From contig JAESRX010000007.1 of NCBI GenBank assembly GCA_016764435.1, forward strand, positions 62,001-126,000: a DNA stretch of 64,000 bases. Reading direction: 5' to 3'. Position 1 is the first letter of the stretch; every line of letters starts with the position of its first letter. Source of the DNA: Flavobacteriaceae bacterium. Its GTDB lineage: Bacteria; Bacteroidota; Bacteroidia; Flavobacteriales; Flavobacteriaceae. A model generated the notes under the pieces. That model did no database searches. It saw only the letters and a list, made by a program, of their open reading frames with translations, and was not told the origin of the DNA. The translations under genes and the position numbers were made by a program. This document shows positions 1 to 9,552 of the stretch, piece by piece.

Positions 1-211
1 CAAAATCGGTGTCTAATTGAAAGGTTTCCGTGTATTGCTTTTCTAAAGCATGTTCTAAATCATCTATAAAATAACGCGTAATTATTTGTAGGGATGCTTT
101 TTCTTGGACATATTCAACTTGGGTTAAGCTGATGTAGTATTTGTGAACTCCGAAGGCAAATAATGGAAGTATAGTGAATATGATACTCAATGTAAATAGC
201 TGTCTTTTCAT
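1..211 (-). CDS. DUF6702-like conserved flavobacterial protein (partial, truncated by window start)
   Basis: Minus-strand translation from ATG at 211: MKRQLFTLSIIFTILPLFAFGVHKYYISLTQVEYVQEKASLQIITRYFIDDLEHALEKQY...; signal peptide plus 'HKYYISLTQVEY' pattern of this family; open to window edge. Confidence 0.7.
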   Translation of the reverse strand, partial: MKRQLFTLSIIFTILPLFAFGVHKYYISLTQVEYVQEKASLQIITRYFIDDLEHALEKQYTETFQLDTDF

Positions 212-249
212 TTTTTGCCTTTTAAATGGCTAATGAACAAAAAGCATTC

Positions 250-1068
250 TTAAATTACAGGTATTTTTTCTTCTTTTTTTAACATCTTATAAGTAATTGC
301 TTCTTGACGAAGTATTTTAATTACTTCTAGTAGCTTGTTCTCTTGGTATAGGTTTACAATATCTTTGGATTCACAATAGCTTAAAAAATGATAGATATTA
401 TCCGTTGCTATTTCTAAGTGATGTGTGAAATAACGTTTTCCAAGGTCTGAGATTATACGGCCCGGAAACGCTTTTTGTATCCTTAGTTTTTTTCTGAGTT
501 TGCGTGATGCAATTAATTGATAATTGGGTATTGTCCCTCCGCCACCACCACGTCTCATGGATATTGGATTTACTAAATGTTCTACGGAGGGAGGTTTATT
601 TCTACTCATAGCATCGTTATTAAAGGTGATTTTACGAAAATCTAGGTCTTTAAAATCACTAGTATTTACATTCATTCTTGGAATGGTGTCTTTCGGTTTG
701 TTTAATATATCATGATAAATACTCGCTGTTAAATGGTGGTTTCTAATCATTATTTCTTCTAGTTTATACGTTTTTGGCTGAGTAAAAACAACTATCTTTT
801 GATTTTTTATCATGATGTTACTGACTCTTATCTTGACTTTTTCGTATTGAATAGCGCTAATATATAAGATGTCATTAAGCTGGGCATACATTTCAAATTC
901 TCCATGCTGGTTACTAATAGTCCCTACCTTTGAGTTTAGGTTTATTACATGTACATTCGCTAAGCGTATAGAGTCAAATAGGATGGTTCCTAGTAATTTT
1001 GTTTTTTCTTGTTGCGCATTTAAGTAACAACATGTAAGTCCTAAAAAGAGTATCGTTATCTTTTTCAA
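250..1068 (-). CDS. Secreted carboxypeptidase-like regulatory domain (CarboxypepD_reg-like) protein
   Basis: ORF 272 aa; N-terminal signal peptide; 'LLGTILFDSIRLANVHVINLNSKVGTISNQHGEFEMYAQLNDILYISAIQYE' typical of CarboxypepD_reg-like beta-sandwich. Confidence 0.75.
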   Translation of the reverse strand: MKKITILFLGLTCCYLNAQQEKTKLLGTILFDSIRLANVHVINLNSKVGTISNQHGEFEMYAQLNDILYISAIQYEKVKIRVSNIMIKNQKIVVFTQPKTYKLEEIMIRNHHLTASIYHDILNKPKDTIPRMNVNTSDFKDLDFRKITFNNDAMSRNKPPSVEHLVNPISMRRGGGGGTIPNYQLIASRKLRKKLRIQKAFPGRIISDLGKRYFTHHLEIATDNIYHFLSYCESKDIVNLYQENKLLEVIKILRQEAITYKMLKKEEKIPVI

Positions 1069-1069
1069 T

Positions 1070-1828
1070 CTATTTATTTAAATTATTAAAATCGACACTG
1101 TGATTGTATAAGAAATCTAATATCATTATAGGTTCACTTCTGTATAGGTTTGAAAGCCCTTTGTCATTGCAGTATTCAATAAATAAGTGCGTTTTATGTG
1201 CTGGAATTTTTAATTGTTCCTGTAAATAATTCGCTCCATATAATTCCATAATATTATCCAAGAAAATAATTTTAGCTTTTTCTTCGTGATTAAAAAGTGC
1301 TTTTTTCTCTTTGGTTTTTTTACGGATGTTTTTTGTAAATAGTTGTATTATGGCAATAAAGTTAATGAAGGTTACTTGATGAGCACTGGTTAGTTTTGCC
1401 GCATCTGGCGGTTTTCTTAGGTCTATTTCATCAATGTCTAGTTGTGTGTTTTTTGCGACGTATAAATCTGAAAAATCTAACCGTATTTTTTTATCAAGAA
1501 ACACTTCGTTCAGTTCGTTTACTAAGGGTTCCAAGTACACATAGAGTATTTTATTCTTAATGTGATAATCGCTGATTACAATCACTCTATTTATATATTC
1601 TAATGACGAAAATTGAATGCTATCTCCTTGTTGAACACTTAGGCTAAACACACCACTTCCATGGGTGATTTCTCCTTTGTTACTTTGCCTGTTGAGAACT
1701 GTAATGAAGGGAACTCCGTTGTTTTGATGCAATACTTTGCCTTTTAAACGTACGGTGTTTTCTTGTCCATGAACGTTTATTACACTAATTATAATAAAAA
1801 GAAATAAGGATACGTGATTTTTTGACAT
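1070..1828 (-). CDS. Secreted carboxypeptidase-like regulatory domain protein (tandem paralogue of the preceding ORF)
   Basis: ORF track gives 1070..1993, but the signal peptide begins at internal Met (MSKNHVSLFLFIIISVINVHGQ) at 1828; 'LKGKVLHQNNGVPFITVLNRQSNKGEITHGSGVFSLSVQQGDSIQFSSLEY' domain. Confidence 0.75.
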   Translation of the reverse strand: MSKNHVSLFLFIIISVINVHGQENTVRLKGKVLHQNNGVPFITVLNRQSNKGEITHGSGVFSLSVQQGDSIQFSSLEYINRVIVISDYHIKNKILYVYLEPLVNELNEVFLDKKIRLDFSDLYVAKNTQLDIDEIDLRKPPDAAKLTSAHQVTFINFIAIIQLFTKNIRKKTKEKKALFNHEEKAKIIFLDNIMELYGANYLQEQLKIPAHKTHLFIEYCNDKGLSNLYRSEPIMILDFLYNHSVDFNNLNK

Positions 1829-1954
1829 GTTTATGGAGTTCAGTTGGTTGATACTCACGAAAGTACTATGCATTGTTCTTAAAAATGTATTAATAAGATG
1901 ATAAGTTTTTGTTAAAGCGTTGAATTTCTTATTTTTGAGTCTAAAATAAAATAC

Positions 1955-2659
1955 ATGAAAAATATATTTATAGCAAGTACTTCTACTGTACATGGGAAGG
2001 GGTATTTAGAGTATGCGTTACCGGCCTTAAAGGAGTTTTTTAAAGGTGTTACTGAAGTTTTATTTGTGCCATATGCACGTCCAGGGGGTATTAGTCATGA
2101 GGTGTATACAAATAAAGCATCGGAGGCCTTTGCTCAGATAGGAATTAAGATAGTTGGAATTCACAATGTTGAAAATCCTAAAGAAGCAGTGGGGAAAGCA
2201 GCGGGGATATTTATAGGAGGTGGAAATACCTTTCTATTAGTGACACAGTTGTATCGCAATAATTTGATAGATGTGGTAAAGGATGTTGTTTCTAAGGGGA
2301 CTCCATATCTTGGAACTAGTGCAGGGAGCGTAGTGACAGGTGTTAGTATGCAAAACACCAATGATATGCCTATTATTTATCCGCCTAGCTTTGCTACATT
2401 TGGATTGTTATCATTTAATGTAAATGCACATTATTTAGATCCAGATCCTAGCTCTAAACACATGGGAGAAACGAGAGCTACTAGAATAAATGAATTTCAT
2501 TTTGTAGAAAGTATTCCTGTATTAGGCTTGCGAGAGGGGAGTTGGTTATTGGTTCAAAATGAACGAATCACTTTGAAAGGAGGCTTGAGTGCTCGGTTGT
2601 TTTTACAGGGTAAACCTGCGGAAGAATTTCCAAACGAAACAGATTTTAGTTTCTTATAA
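1955..2659 (+). CDS. pepE: Dipeptidase PepE (peptidase S51, aspartyl dipeptidase)
   Basis: 234 aa; 'GIFIGGGNTFLL' and 'YLGTSAGSVV' (nucleophile Ser) motifs of the S51 family. Confidence 0.92.
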   Translation: MKNIFIASTSTVHGKGYLEYALPALKEFFKGVTEVLFVPYARPGGISHEVYTNKASEAFAQIGIKIVGIHNVENPKEAVGKAAGIFIGGGNTFLLVTQLYRNNLIDVVKDVVSKGTPYLGTSAGSVVTGVSMQNTNDMPIIYPPSFATFGLLSFNVNAHYLDPDPSSKHMGETRATRINEFHFVESIPVLGLREGSWLLVQNERITLKGGLSARLFLQGKPAEEFPNETDFSFL

Positions 2660-3370
2660 TTCGTTAATTCGGGTTTGAATTATTTGCGCGAATGCATTCT
2701 TTTTAAGTCGATCTGTGCAGGTGGAGAAAGCGTTAAATAGCTTTTTTTTCTCCACTTTTTCATCGATGAGGTCGTTTAGTACTATTAAGGATACGAAAGA
2801 GTCAGGATGTTTGTGAATATAGTTGATACAAAATTGAAAATAAGCGGCTTTTATGTCGCTTATTTCTTTATGTATGAGTGCTAATTCTTGGCTATTGTTT
2901 TCTAATCTAGCCTTTTGAAAACGTTGGTAGAAAACATCAATTTTAGAAAAAAACAAGGATGATTTTCGCTTGAAATCGGTGTAGGATTTATTTAGGGGTC
3001 CTCCTTTTACAAGGGCACTTTTTAAGTGGAGAACTTCGGAAGAAATGTGAATGTTGCTTGCTTCCAAAATAAATGGAATGCCTTGAGAAGTATAGTCAAA
3101 AGTGAGCCAAATAAAAGAGGGCTCTTTAAGATGTCCCTTAAAATGAAATTGGTGGTTAATAAGGGGGGCATTGTCTATTCTTTTTAACTGTTGTGCTTCT
3201 AGAATGTTTAAATACGCAGTGCTTTTTGAAGGGACTCCATCAATAGAAATACGGAGTGAATATTCCTTTAGGTAGTTTTCTTTTTTTACGTTACCTATAG
3301 GATGACTTCCGTTTTGACATGAAAATAGCCAAATACAAAGTATGCTACAATATATTTGGCTATTTTTCAT
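2654..3370 (-). CDS. DUF4369-like lipoprotein
   Basis: Lipobox 'IWLFSCQNG'; 'YLNILEAQQLKRIDNAPLINHQFHFKGHLKEPSFIWLTFD' DUF4369-like; no thioredoxin domain follows. Confidence 0.65.
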   Translation of the reverse strand: MKNSQIYCSILCIWLFSCQNGSHPIGNVKKENYLKEYSLRISIDGVPSKSTAYLNILEAQQLKRIDNAPLINHQFHFKGHLKEPSFIWLTFDYTSQGIPFILEASNIHISSEVLHLKSALVKGGPLNKSYTDFKRKSSLFFSKIDVFYQRFQKARLENNSQELALIHKEISDIKAAYFQFCINYIHKHPDSFVSLIVLNDLIDEKVEKKKLFNAFSTCTDRLKKNAFAQIIQTRINEL

Positions 3371-3386
3371 AAGTTTGATCTACTAA

Positions 3387-4523
3387 TTAATAGTTGATAT
3401 AGTCGGTGATTTCAAGTCCATAACCTGTAACTCCTACTCTTTTTAATTCAACTTTAGCATTCGAAATTACTTTTAATTTAGAGACTCCTAAATCGTGTAA
3501 TATTTGAGCGCCTATTCCAAAGTCTTTTTCATCGGGTTTAATGGCAGGAACTTTTGTTTCATCCTCTTTTTGTCTTTCTTTTAAGAGAGATAATCGATTG
3601 ATTAAATTAAAAGATTGATGTTCTTGACTGATAAATACAACGGCTCCTTTTCCTTCTTCATTAATCATTTTAAAGATTTTAGAGAAAGTGTCATCTGGTT
3701 TTTTAGTCAATACTCTAAGGATATCATTATTAATTAAGGCAGAGTTTACACGCACTAACACTTCTTCATCGGAGTTCCATGTTCCTTTAGTTAAGGCCAT
3801 GTGTACTTGATTATTGGTGGTTTGTTTGTAAGCACGTAATCTAAATTCTCCAAAACGAGTTTGCATGGTGAAATCTTCAATTTTATTAATTAAAGAGTCG
3901 TGTTTCATACGGTAAGACACTAGGTCTTCTATAGAAATTATTTTTAGTTTAAACTTTTTAGCAACTTCCATTAATTGTGGTAAGCGTGCCATTGTTCCAT
4001 CTTCGTTTAGAATTTCAACAAGGATTCCGGCAGGCTGAAAACCAGCGAGTCTTGCTAAGTCAATCGATGCTTCTGTATGTCCAGTTCTTCGTAATACACC
4101 ACCATTTTTCGCTCTAAGAGGGAAAATATGTCCGGGTCTTCCAAAGTCTTCTGGTTTCGTTGTGGTTCTTGTTAATGCTTTAATGGTTTTAGAACGGTCT
4201 TGAGCAGAAATACCGGTGGTACAGCCCTCTCCAATTAAATCAATAGAAACCGTAAATTGTGTATTGTGTAATACGGTGTTTTTATTTACCATAGGTGGTA
4301 AATCTAATTCTAGACATCGGTCTTCTGTTAAAGGAGCACAGATTAATCCACGACCATTGGTGGCCATAAAGTTAATCATTTCTGGAGTCACACATTCTGC
4401 GGCAGCTATAAAGTCTCCTTCATTTTCTCTGTCTTCATCGTCCACTACAATTATCATTTTTCCATTTTTGATATCGTCGATGGCTTCCTCTATGGTGTTT
4501 AATTTAAAACTTGGTGTTTGCAT
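3387..4523 (-). CDS. ribB: 3,4-dihydroxy-2-butanone 4-phosphate synthase with C-terminal (degenerate) GTP cyclohydrolase II domain
   Basis: 'VVDDEDRENEGDFIAAAE' and 'RTGHTEASIDLARLAGFQPAGILVEI' are RibB motifs; C-terminal RibA-like domain lacks the Cys zinc site. Confidence 0.92.
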   Translation of the reverse strand: MQTPSFKLNTIEEAIDDIKNGKMIIVVDDEDRENEGDFIAAAECVTPEMINFMATNGRGLICAPLTEDRCLELDLPPMVNKNTVLHNTQFTVSIDLIGEGCTTGISAQDRSKTIKALTRTTTKPEDFGRPGHIFPLRAKNGGVLRRTGHTEASIDLARLAGFQPAGILVEILNEDGTMARLPQLMEVAKKFKLKIISIEDLVSYRMKHDSLINKIEDFTMQTRFGEFRLRAYKQTTNNQVHMALTKGTWNSDEEVLVRVNSALINNDILRVLTKKPDDTFSKIFKMINEEGKGAVVFISQEHQSFNLINRLSLLKERQKEDETKVPAIKPDEKDFGIGAQILHDLGVSKLKVISNAKVELKRVGVTGYGLEITDYINY

Positions 4524-4538
4524 TAGTTGCGTTGTTGT

Positions 4539-5969
4539 TTAGTGTTTTTTGAATATAGTGAAAAAGCTTTTAATTTTATCGAAAAAGCCGCTAATATTAA
4601 TTATTCCCATGCCTTTGGAAGCTCTTCGTGTTAAGAAAAATCCGATAGGGAGTAATATTAATGTGGAGACCCAGCTTCCTGTAAGTGCAGAAATAGCACT
4701 TTCTTCCGCTAAGTTCTTCCCTAATTGAGTGATGAAAAAATAGACCACAAATATTACAATAGCAGCAATCATAGGCAATCCGAATCCTCCTTTTCTAATA
4801 ATAGCACCGAGTGGGGCACCTATAAAAAAGAGAACTAAACAGGCCAATGAAAATGCAATACGGTTGTAATATTCAAAATCATATAAGTTCAATCCTTTTC
4901 TTTTACTTTTAAACGTGTTTTTCTGGTTTTTGAGTAAATCCTGATTCCGTTCTATACTTTGAATGGCATTGTCCAATACGATAATTTGATTGTGCATAAT
5001 AAAATTATCAAGGATAGGCATGCTGATATTTAAGTCAACTAAAGAATCGTGGTATTTGTAGAGTTTATTTGCATTAGAACGCAAGAAATAACTCCTTGAT
5101 TTTGCGGTTATATACTCGTCGTAAGCTGTTTTTTTTGTACCACCGATGGAGTCTAGTTGTGTTAGACTTAGCATGGTATAATGTTGTTTTATCTTGGTAC
5201 TGTCTAAATCGTCAAGGCTAAAAGAAGAGATGTCAATATTTATAATATGTTTGTCAAACTTCGCTTTAGAGTGCAGGGCTCTCTTGCGCTGTTTCATATT
5301 GCGATTGTTCAGGTCTTCCTCGTAAAAATATCCATTTTCCAAGGTAAATGTTAAGTACTTACTACCTGGCTCCGTGGTTATTTTTCCTTTTTCTGCGGTA
5401 ATTCTCGTTACATTTCCTTTGCGTTTGCTTAAATCAGAAATTTTTATACCTCTTAAAAGGTTTAATTCTTCTCCGTATTTCTCTTTAAAATAAATACTGT
5501 AATTAGGAATGTCTGCATTAAATGTTCCAGGAATTAAGGCCAGTGCAGGTTTTTTCTTTTTAATATTTATATACAGGTTTTTCTGTTTAAATGTAGACCA
5601 TGGGTATACATTATTTAAAAAGAAAAAGTTAAGTCCGCTAATTAAAATAGTTAATATAACCAAGGGTCTAATTACACGGTATAAAGAGATTCCAGCAGAT
5701 TTGATAGCGGCAAATTCATAATGTTCAGAGAGGGACCCTAAGGCCATAATCGATGAGAGTAGAATAGCGATAGGCAATGCCATTGGAACTAGTGAAAGGG
5801 TTAGGTACACTAGGAATTTTAAAATGAACCACAGGTCCACTCCTTTTCCTGCTATTTCGTCAAATGCCAGCCAAAGGGCTTGCATGACTAAAACAAAAAG
5901 GACAATAAAAAAAGTGGCGATAAAAGGCTGTATAAAGCTTTTTAAAATGTATTTATCTAATATTTTCAC
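4539..5969 (-). CDS. LptF/LptG family lipopolysaccharide export permease
   Basis: 476 aa; 'MKILDKYILKSFIQPFIATFFIVLFVLVMQALWLAFDEIAGKG', terminal TM block 'IAFSLACLVLFFIGAPLGAIIRKGGFGLPM'. Confidence 0.92.
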   Translation of the reverse strand: MKILDKYILKSFIQPFIATFFIVLFVLVMQALWLAFDEIAGKGVDLWFILKFLVYLTLSLVPMALPIAILLSSIMALGSLSEHYEFAAIKSAGISLYRVIRPLVILTILISGLNFFFLNNVYPWSTFKQKNLYINIKKKKPALALIPGTFNADIPNYSIYFKEKYGEELNLLRGIKISDLSKRKGNVTRITAEKGKITTEPGSKYLTFTLENGYFYEEDLNNRNMKQRKRALHSKAKFDKHIINIDISSFSLDDLDSTKIKQHYTMLSLTQLDSIGGTKKTAYDEYITAKSRSYFLRSNANKLYKYHDSLVDLNISMPILDNFIMHNQIIVLDNAIQSIERNQDLLKNQKNTFKSKRKGLNLYDFEYYNRIAFSLACLVLFFIGAPLGAIIRKGGFGLPMIAAIVIFVVYFFITQLGKNLAEESAISALTGSWVSTLILLPIGFFLTRRASKGMGIINISGFFDKIKSFFTIFKKH

Positions 5970-5974
5970 TCGGT

Positions 5975-6622
5975 CTAATTCGGTTCTGAGATTTCGTAAT
6001 CTTTGTACTTATTCGTGTCAAAGATAAAAAGGTTTTCCGAAATAGGCTGATTTGTTTTAAAGGATAATATAGAAATCGTAGTAATATTATTATCGAGCCC
6101 TTGTGTAATGATCTGGTTGATGTGTTTTGTTTTGGCGTCGATTCCAATACGAACGTTTTTAATGTCTGATTTACTGCTGATTGGATGTAGTTTTACGAAT
6201 TGTATTTTCCTTCCTTTAATGGTTTTTAATGCGCCCATGCTATAGGTGAAACCATCTTTATAGAAAGTAAATATTTTAGAAGGTGTAATTATTTCATCAT
6301 CTTCCTCCGTGGCAGCGCCTTTTATGATCACTTCTTCGTCTTCTGGGATAATAAGGTATTGTTTTTTACCATCAAATAAGGTTTGAGTTCCCATGTAATT
6401 CAGGAAAAACTGATCGCCTTTTAAGGTGACATTTCCTTTAGAAGTCATGGAAACGTTTTCTTCTTTGTTTTCTAGGCTATTATTGAATTCAATATATATG
6501 TTACTATAGGAAGCTGCCTTAGTGGCAATTTCATCTAATAATTTTTTGGCTTCATTCGCTTGTTGACCAAAGCTAAGAGAAGTCATAATTAAGGCGATTA
6601 TAAGGATACTTATTTTTTTCAT
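5975..6622 (-). CDS. lolA: Outer-membrane lipoprotein carrier protein LolA
   Basis: 215 aa, signal peptide, 'LLDEIATKAASYSNIYIEFNNSLEN...GNVTLKGDQFFLNYMGTQTLFDGKKQYLI'; lies between ftsK and lptF/G. Confidence 0.85.
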   Translation of the reverse strand: MKKISILIIALIMTSLSFGQQANEAKKLLDEIATKAASYSNIYIEFNNSLENKEENVSMTSKGNVTLKGDQFFLNYMGTQTLFDGKKQYLIIPEDEEVIIKGAATEEDDEIITPSKIFTFYKDGFTYSMGALKTIKGRKIQFVKLHPISSKSDIKNVRIGIDAKTKHINQIITQGLDNNITTISILSFKTNQPISENLFIFDTNKYKDYEISEPN

Positions 6623-6624
6623 CT

Positions 6625-9126
6625 TTAAAAAATTGTTTCGTTGTCTAATAATGTGTTCAATGCCATTTCGTCTTGTACGAGCACTTGTCGGGCTTTACTA
6701 CCTTCAAATTGTCCTACAATACCTGCGGCTTCTAATTGATCTATAATTCTTCCTGCACGGTTATAACCTAATTTAAGTTTACGTTGTAACAGCGATGCGG
6801 ATCCTTGCTGTGCATGTATAATTACTAAGGCAGCGTCTCGGAATAATTTGTCGCGATCTGTAATGTCTACATCAAGACCTGTGCCAGTTTCTTCACCAAT
6901 ATACTCTGGTAATAAATATGCGTCAGGGTACGCTCTTTGTGAGCCAATGAAGTCAGTGATTCGTTCTACTTCTGGGGTGTCAACAAAAGCACATTGTATA
7001 CGTACCATTTCATTCCCTCCAGAGTATAGCATATCTCCTTTTCCTATGAGTTGGTCCGCACCAGAGCCATCTAAAATAGTACGTGAATCTATTTTTGAGG
7101 TAACTCTAAACGCAATTCTTGCGGGGAAGTTAGCTTTGATTATTCCTGTAATTACATTTACGGATGGTCGCTGTGTGGCTACGATTAGATGTATTCCAAT
7201 CGCTCTAGCTAACTGCGCCAAACGGGCAATAGGTGTTTCAACTTCTTTTCCTGCGGTCATAATTAAATCAGCAAATTCATCTATGACTAATACGATGTAC
7301 GGTAAGTATTTATGGCCGTTTTCAGGGTTTAATTTACGTGCCTTAAATTTGACGTTGTATTCCTTGATATTTCTTACCATGGCAAGTTTTAGCAAGTCGT
7401 AGCGTTGGTCCATCTCAATACAAAGAGAATTTAATGTATTTACTACTTTAGTGGTGTCGGTAATGATGGCTTCTTCTGAATCTGGAAGCTTGGCTAAATA
7501 ATGACGTTCTATTTTATTAAAGAGTGTGAGTTCTACTTTTTTAGGATCGACCAATACAAATTTCACTTCTGCAGGATGTTTTTTGTACAAGAGTGACGTT
7601 AGTACTGCATTTAATCCTACGGACTTTCCTTGCCCGGTAGCTCCCGCCATTAATAGGTGAGGCATTTTTGCAAGATCGACTACGAAAGTTTCATTGGAAA
7701 TCGTTTTTCCTAAGGCGATTGGCAATTCCATTTCTGAACTTTGGAAAACTTTAGATGCAATAACGGCACGCATAGAAACGATGGTTGGTTTTTTATTAGG
7801 AACTTCTATTCCGATAGTTCCTTTTCCTGGTATTGGGGCAATAATCCGTATTCCTAAAGCCGCCAATGATAAGGCAATATCATCTTCTAAGTTTTTAATT
7901 TTAGAAATTCTAATTCCTGCTTCAGGGACTATTTCATATAATGTTACTGTAGGTCCAACAGTCGCAGAGATTTGAGCGATTCCAATTTTGTAGTTTCGTA
8001 AGGTTTCTACAATTCTGTTTTTGTTTATTTCGAGTTCTTCTTGATTTACTGAAATTATTTCGTTGTATTCTTTTAATAGATTTAATGTAGGGAATTTGAA
8101 ATTCCCTAATTCTAAGGTAGGGTCAAATTCACCAAAGTCTTCGACAAGCTGATCACTTAAGTTTTTAGTTTCAGCATCTTCTTCAAAAACAGTTTCTATG
8201 TCTATAGCTACGTTCTCTTCAGTTACTTCCGTTTCTTCGGCGTCTTCAGTTTCTTCGGTTTTTGAGAGGTCCGTTTCATTGATATCGATGACTTCGGCAT
8301 TGTTTTCTTTCAAATTAGATTCACTATGTTGAAAAGACTCTTCATTGTTTTGTACAATGTTAATAGGGTTTTTTGTGGAAGCTGTTTCCGTAGGGATATT
8401 ACTTTCAGGAATGATATCTAAAGGGATACTCTTTGGGGCTTTTACAGTTGTGTTAACTGCGATAGGAGTAGGCCTTGCTTTAGGAGATGTTTCTACTGCT
8501 GGGTCATGTTGTTGTGTTGGTTTTAAAATATCGAGAGCAAACTGTGGCATTTTAAAACTTTCGTTGGTCAATTTAAAGAGTAATACCATAAAGGATATAA
8601 AGGAGGCAATGAGCAATAAAATAATCCCCGTATTTCCTATGTATGAAGCGAGAAAACTACGGAGTTCATAGCCTACAATACCCGCCATTAGAGTGTTTTT
8701 TAACGCAAATACTCCAAACAACAATGAAATCCAAATAGCGACTAAAGTACCATAGCCCCAATAATTTTTCAACTTACTAAAATAGGATTTTTTGTATAAA
8801 TGTAACCCACTTATAAATATAAGTACAGGGAGTAGGAGGGCGGCGATTCCGAATCCATTAAAAACGGCAAGATGGCCTATTTTAGCGCCTAATTTCCCCG
8901 TGACATTATGGACAGGAACCGCTTTTTCATAAAAATGAGCGAGTTGACTTTGGTCAGCTTGCCAATTTAGAAAAAAAGAAATGATGGATAGACCAATGAA
9001 AATCCCGAAAATCATGAGAGCAAATGCAAGAATGAGTTGGGTTTGTTTATTGTTAATGAACTCTTTAATCTTTTGTGATTTAGAGTGTTGAGTTATTTTT
9101 TTTGTAGGTTTTTTCTTGCTAGCCAT
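6625..9126 (-). CDS. ftsK: DNA translocase FtsK
   Basis: 833 aa; 4 TM N-terminus, acidic linker, Walker A 'MAGATGQGKSVGLNAVL', 'GKGDMLY', C-terminal gamma domain 'ASLLQRKLKLGYNRAGRIIDQLEAAGIVG'. Confidence 0.97.
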   Translation of the reverse strand: MASKKKPTKKITQHSKSQKIKEFINNKQTQLILAFALMIFGIFIGLSIISFFLNWQADQSQLAHFYEKAVPVHNVTGKLGAKIGHLAVFNGFGIAALLLPVLIFISGLHLYKKSYFSKLKNYWGYGTLVAIWISLLFGVFALKNTLMAGIVGYELRSFLASYIGNTGIILLLIASFISFMVLLFKLTNESFKMPQFALDILKPTQQHDPAVETSPKARPTPIAVNTTVKAPKSIPLDIIPESNIPTETASTKNPINIVQNNEESFQHSESNLKENNAEVIDINETDLSKTEETEDAEETEVTEENVAIDIETVFEEDAETKNLSDQLVEDFGEFDPTLELGNFKFPTLNLLKEYNEIISVNQEELEINKNRIVETLRNYKIGIAQISATVGPTVTLYEIVPEAGIRISKIKNLEDDIALSLAALGIRIIAPIPGKGTIGIEVPNKKPTIVSMRAVIASKVFQSSEMELPIALGKTISNETFVVDLAKMPHLLMAGATGQGKSVGLNAVLTSLLYKKHPAEVKFVLVDPKKVELTLFNKIERHYLAKLPDSEEAIITDTTKVVNTLNSLCIEMDQRYDLLKLAMVRNIKEYNVKFKARKLNPENGHKYLPYIVLVIDEFADLIMTAGKEVETPIARLAQLARAIGIHLIVATQRPSVNVITGIIKANFPARIAFRVTSKIDSRTILDGSGADQLIGKGDMLYSGGNEMVRIQCAFVDTPEVERITDFIGSQRAYPDAYLLPEYIGEETGTGLDVDITDRDKLFRDAALVIIHAQQGSASLLQRKLKLGYNRAGRIIDQLEAAGIVGQFEGSKARQVLVQDEMALNTLLDNETIF

Positions 9127-9180
9127 TCAATGTTTTTAGAGACACAAAAATATAAAAAATAGGCGGGTTACTCCTTAAAT

Positions 9181-9549
9181 TTAAAGAAATTTAGGAACAT
9201 ATATTATCAAGCCGATGATTACAGCAAATATCGCTGCAAAAAAAGCGGCTCCAGCAGCCACGTCTTTAATAACGCCAATTTGTTTGTGGTATTCTGGATG
9301 AATAAAATCTGCAATTTTTTCAATAGCTGTATTCAAAGATTCAGCGACAATAACCAAGGCAATGGCTATAATTTGAAACAGCCATTCATGGGTAGTAATT
9401 TGAAATAAAAAGCCCAAAACCGTTACTGCAATTGCAATAATGGTTTGAGCCATAATACTGTGTTCAGAACTTATTAAAATCCAAGAACCCTTGGCCGCAT
9501 ATTTAATACTTGCAATACGTCCTACTATAAAATTCTTGAATTTCACCAT
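9181..9549 (-). CDS. dgkA: Diacylglycerol/undecaprenol kinase family protein
   Basis: 122 aa, 3 TM; 'ESLNTAIEKIADFIHPEYHKQIGVIKDVAAGAAFFAAIFAVIIG'. Confidence 0.9.
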   Translation of the reverse strand: MVKFKNFIVGRIASIKYAAKGSWILISSEHSIMAQTIIAIAVTVLGFLFQITTHEWLFQIIAIALVIVAESLNTAIEKIADFIHPEYHKQIGVIKDVAAGAAFFAAIFAVIIGLIIYVPKFL

Positions 9550-9552
9550 CTA

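Noticed and set aside
524-715. 63-aa plus-strand ORF starting MGIVPPPPPRL
   Set aside because: Antisense to the poly-Gly region of the 250..1068 gene; proline run is just its complement
4216-4542. 108-aa ORF antisense to ribB
   Set aside because: Shadow ORF; no motif support
6848-7402. 184-aa plus-strand ORF antisense to ftsK (also 7694..7975, 8345..8671)
   Set aside because: Lies fully inside the strongly supported ftsK gene; composition is that of a shadow ORF with no recognisable domain
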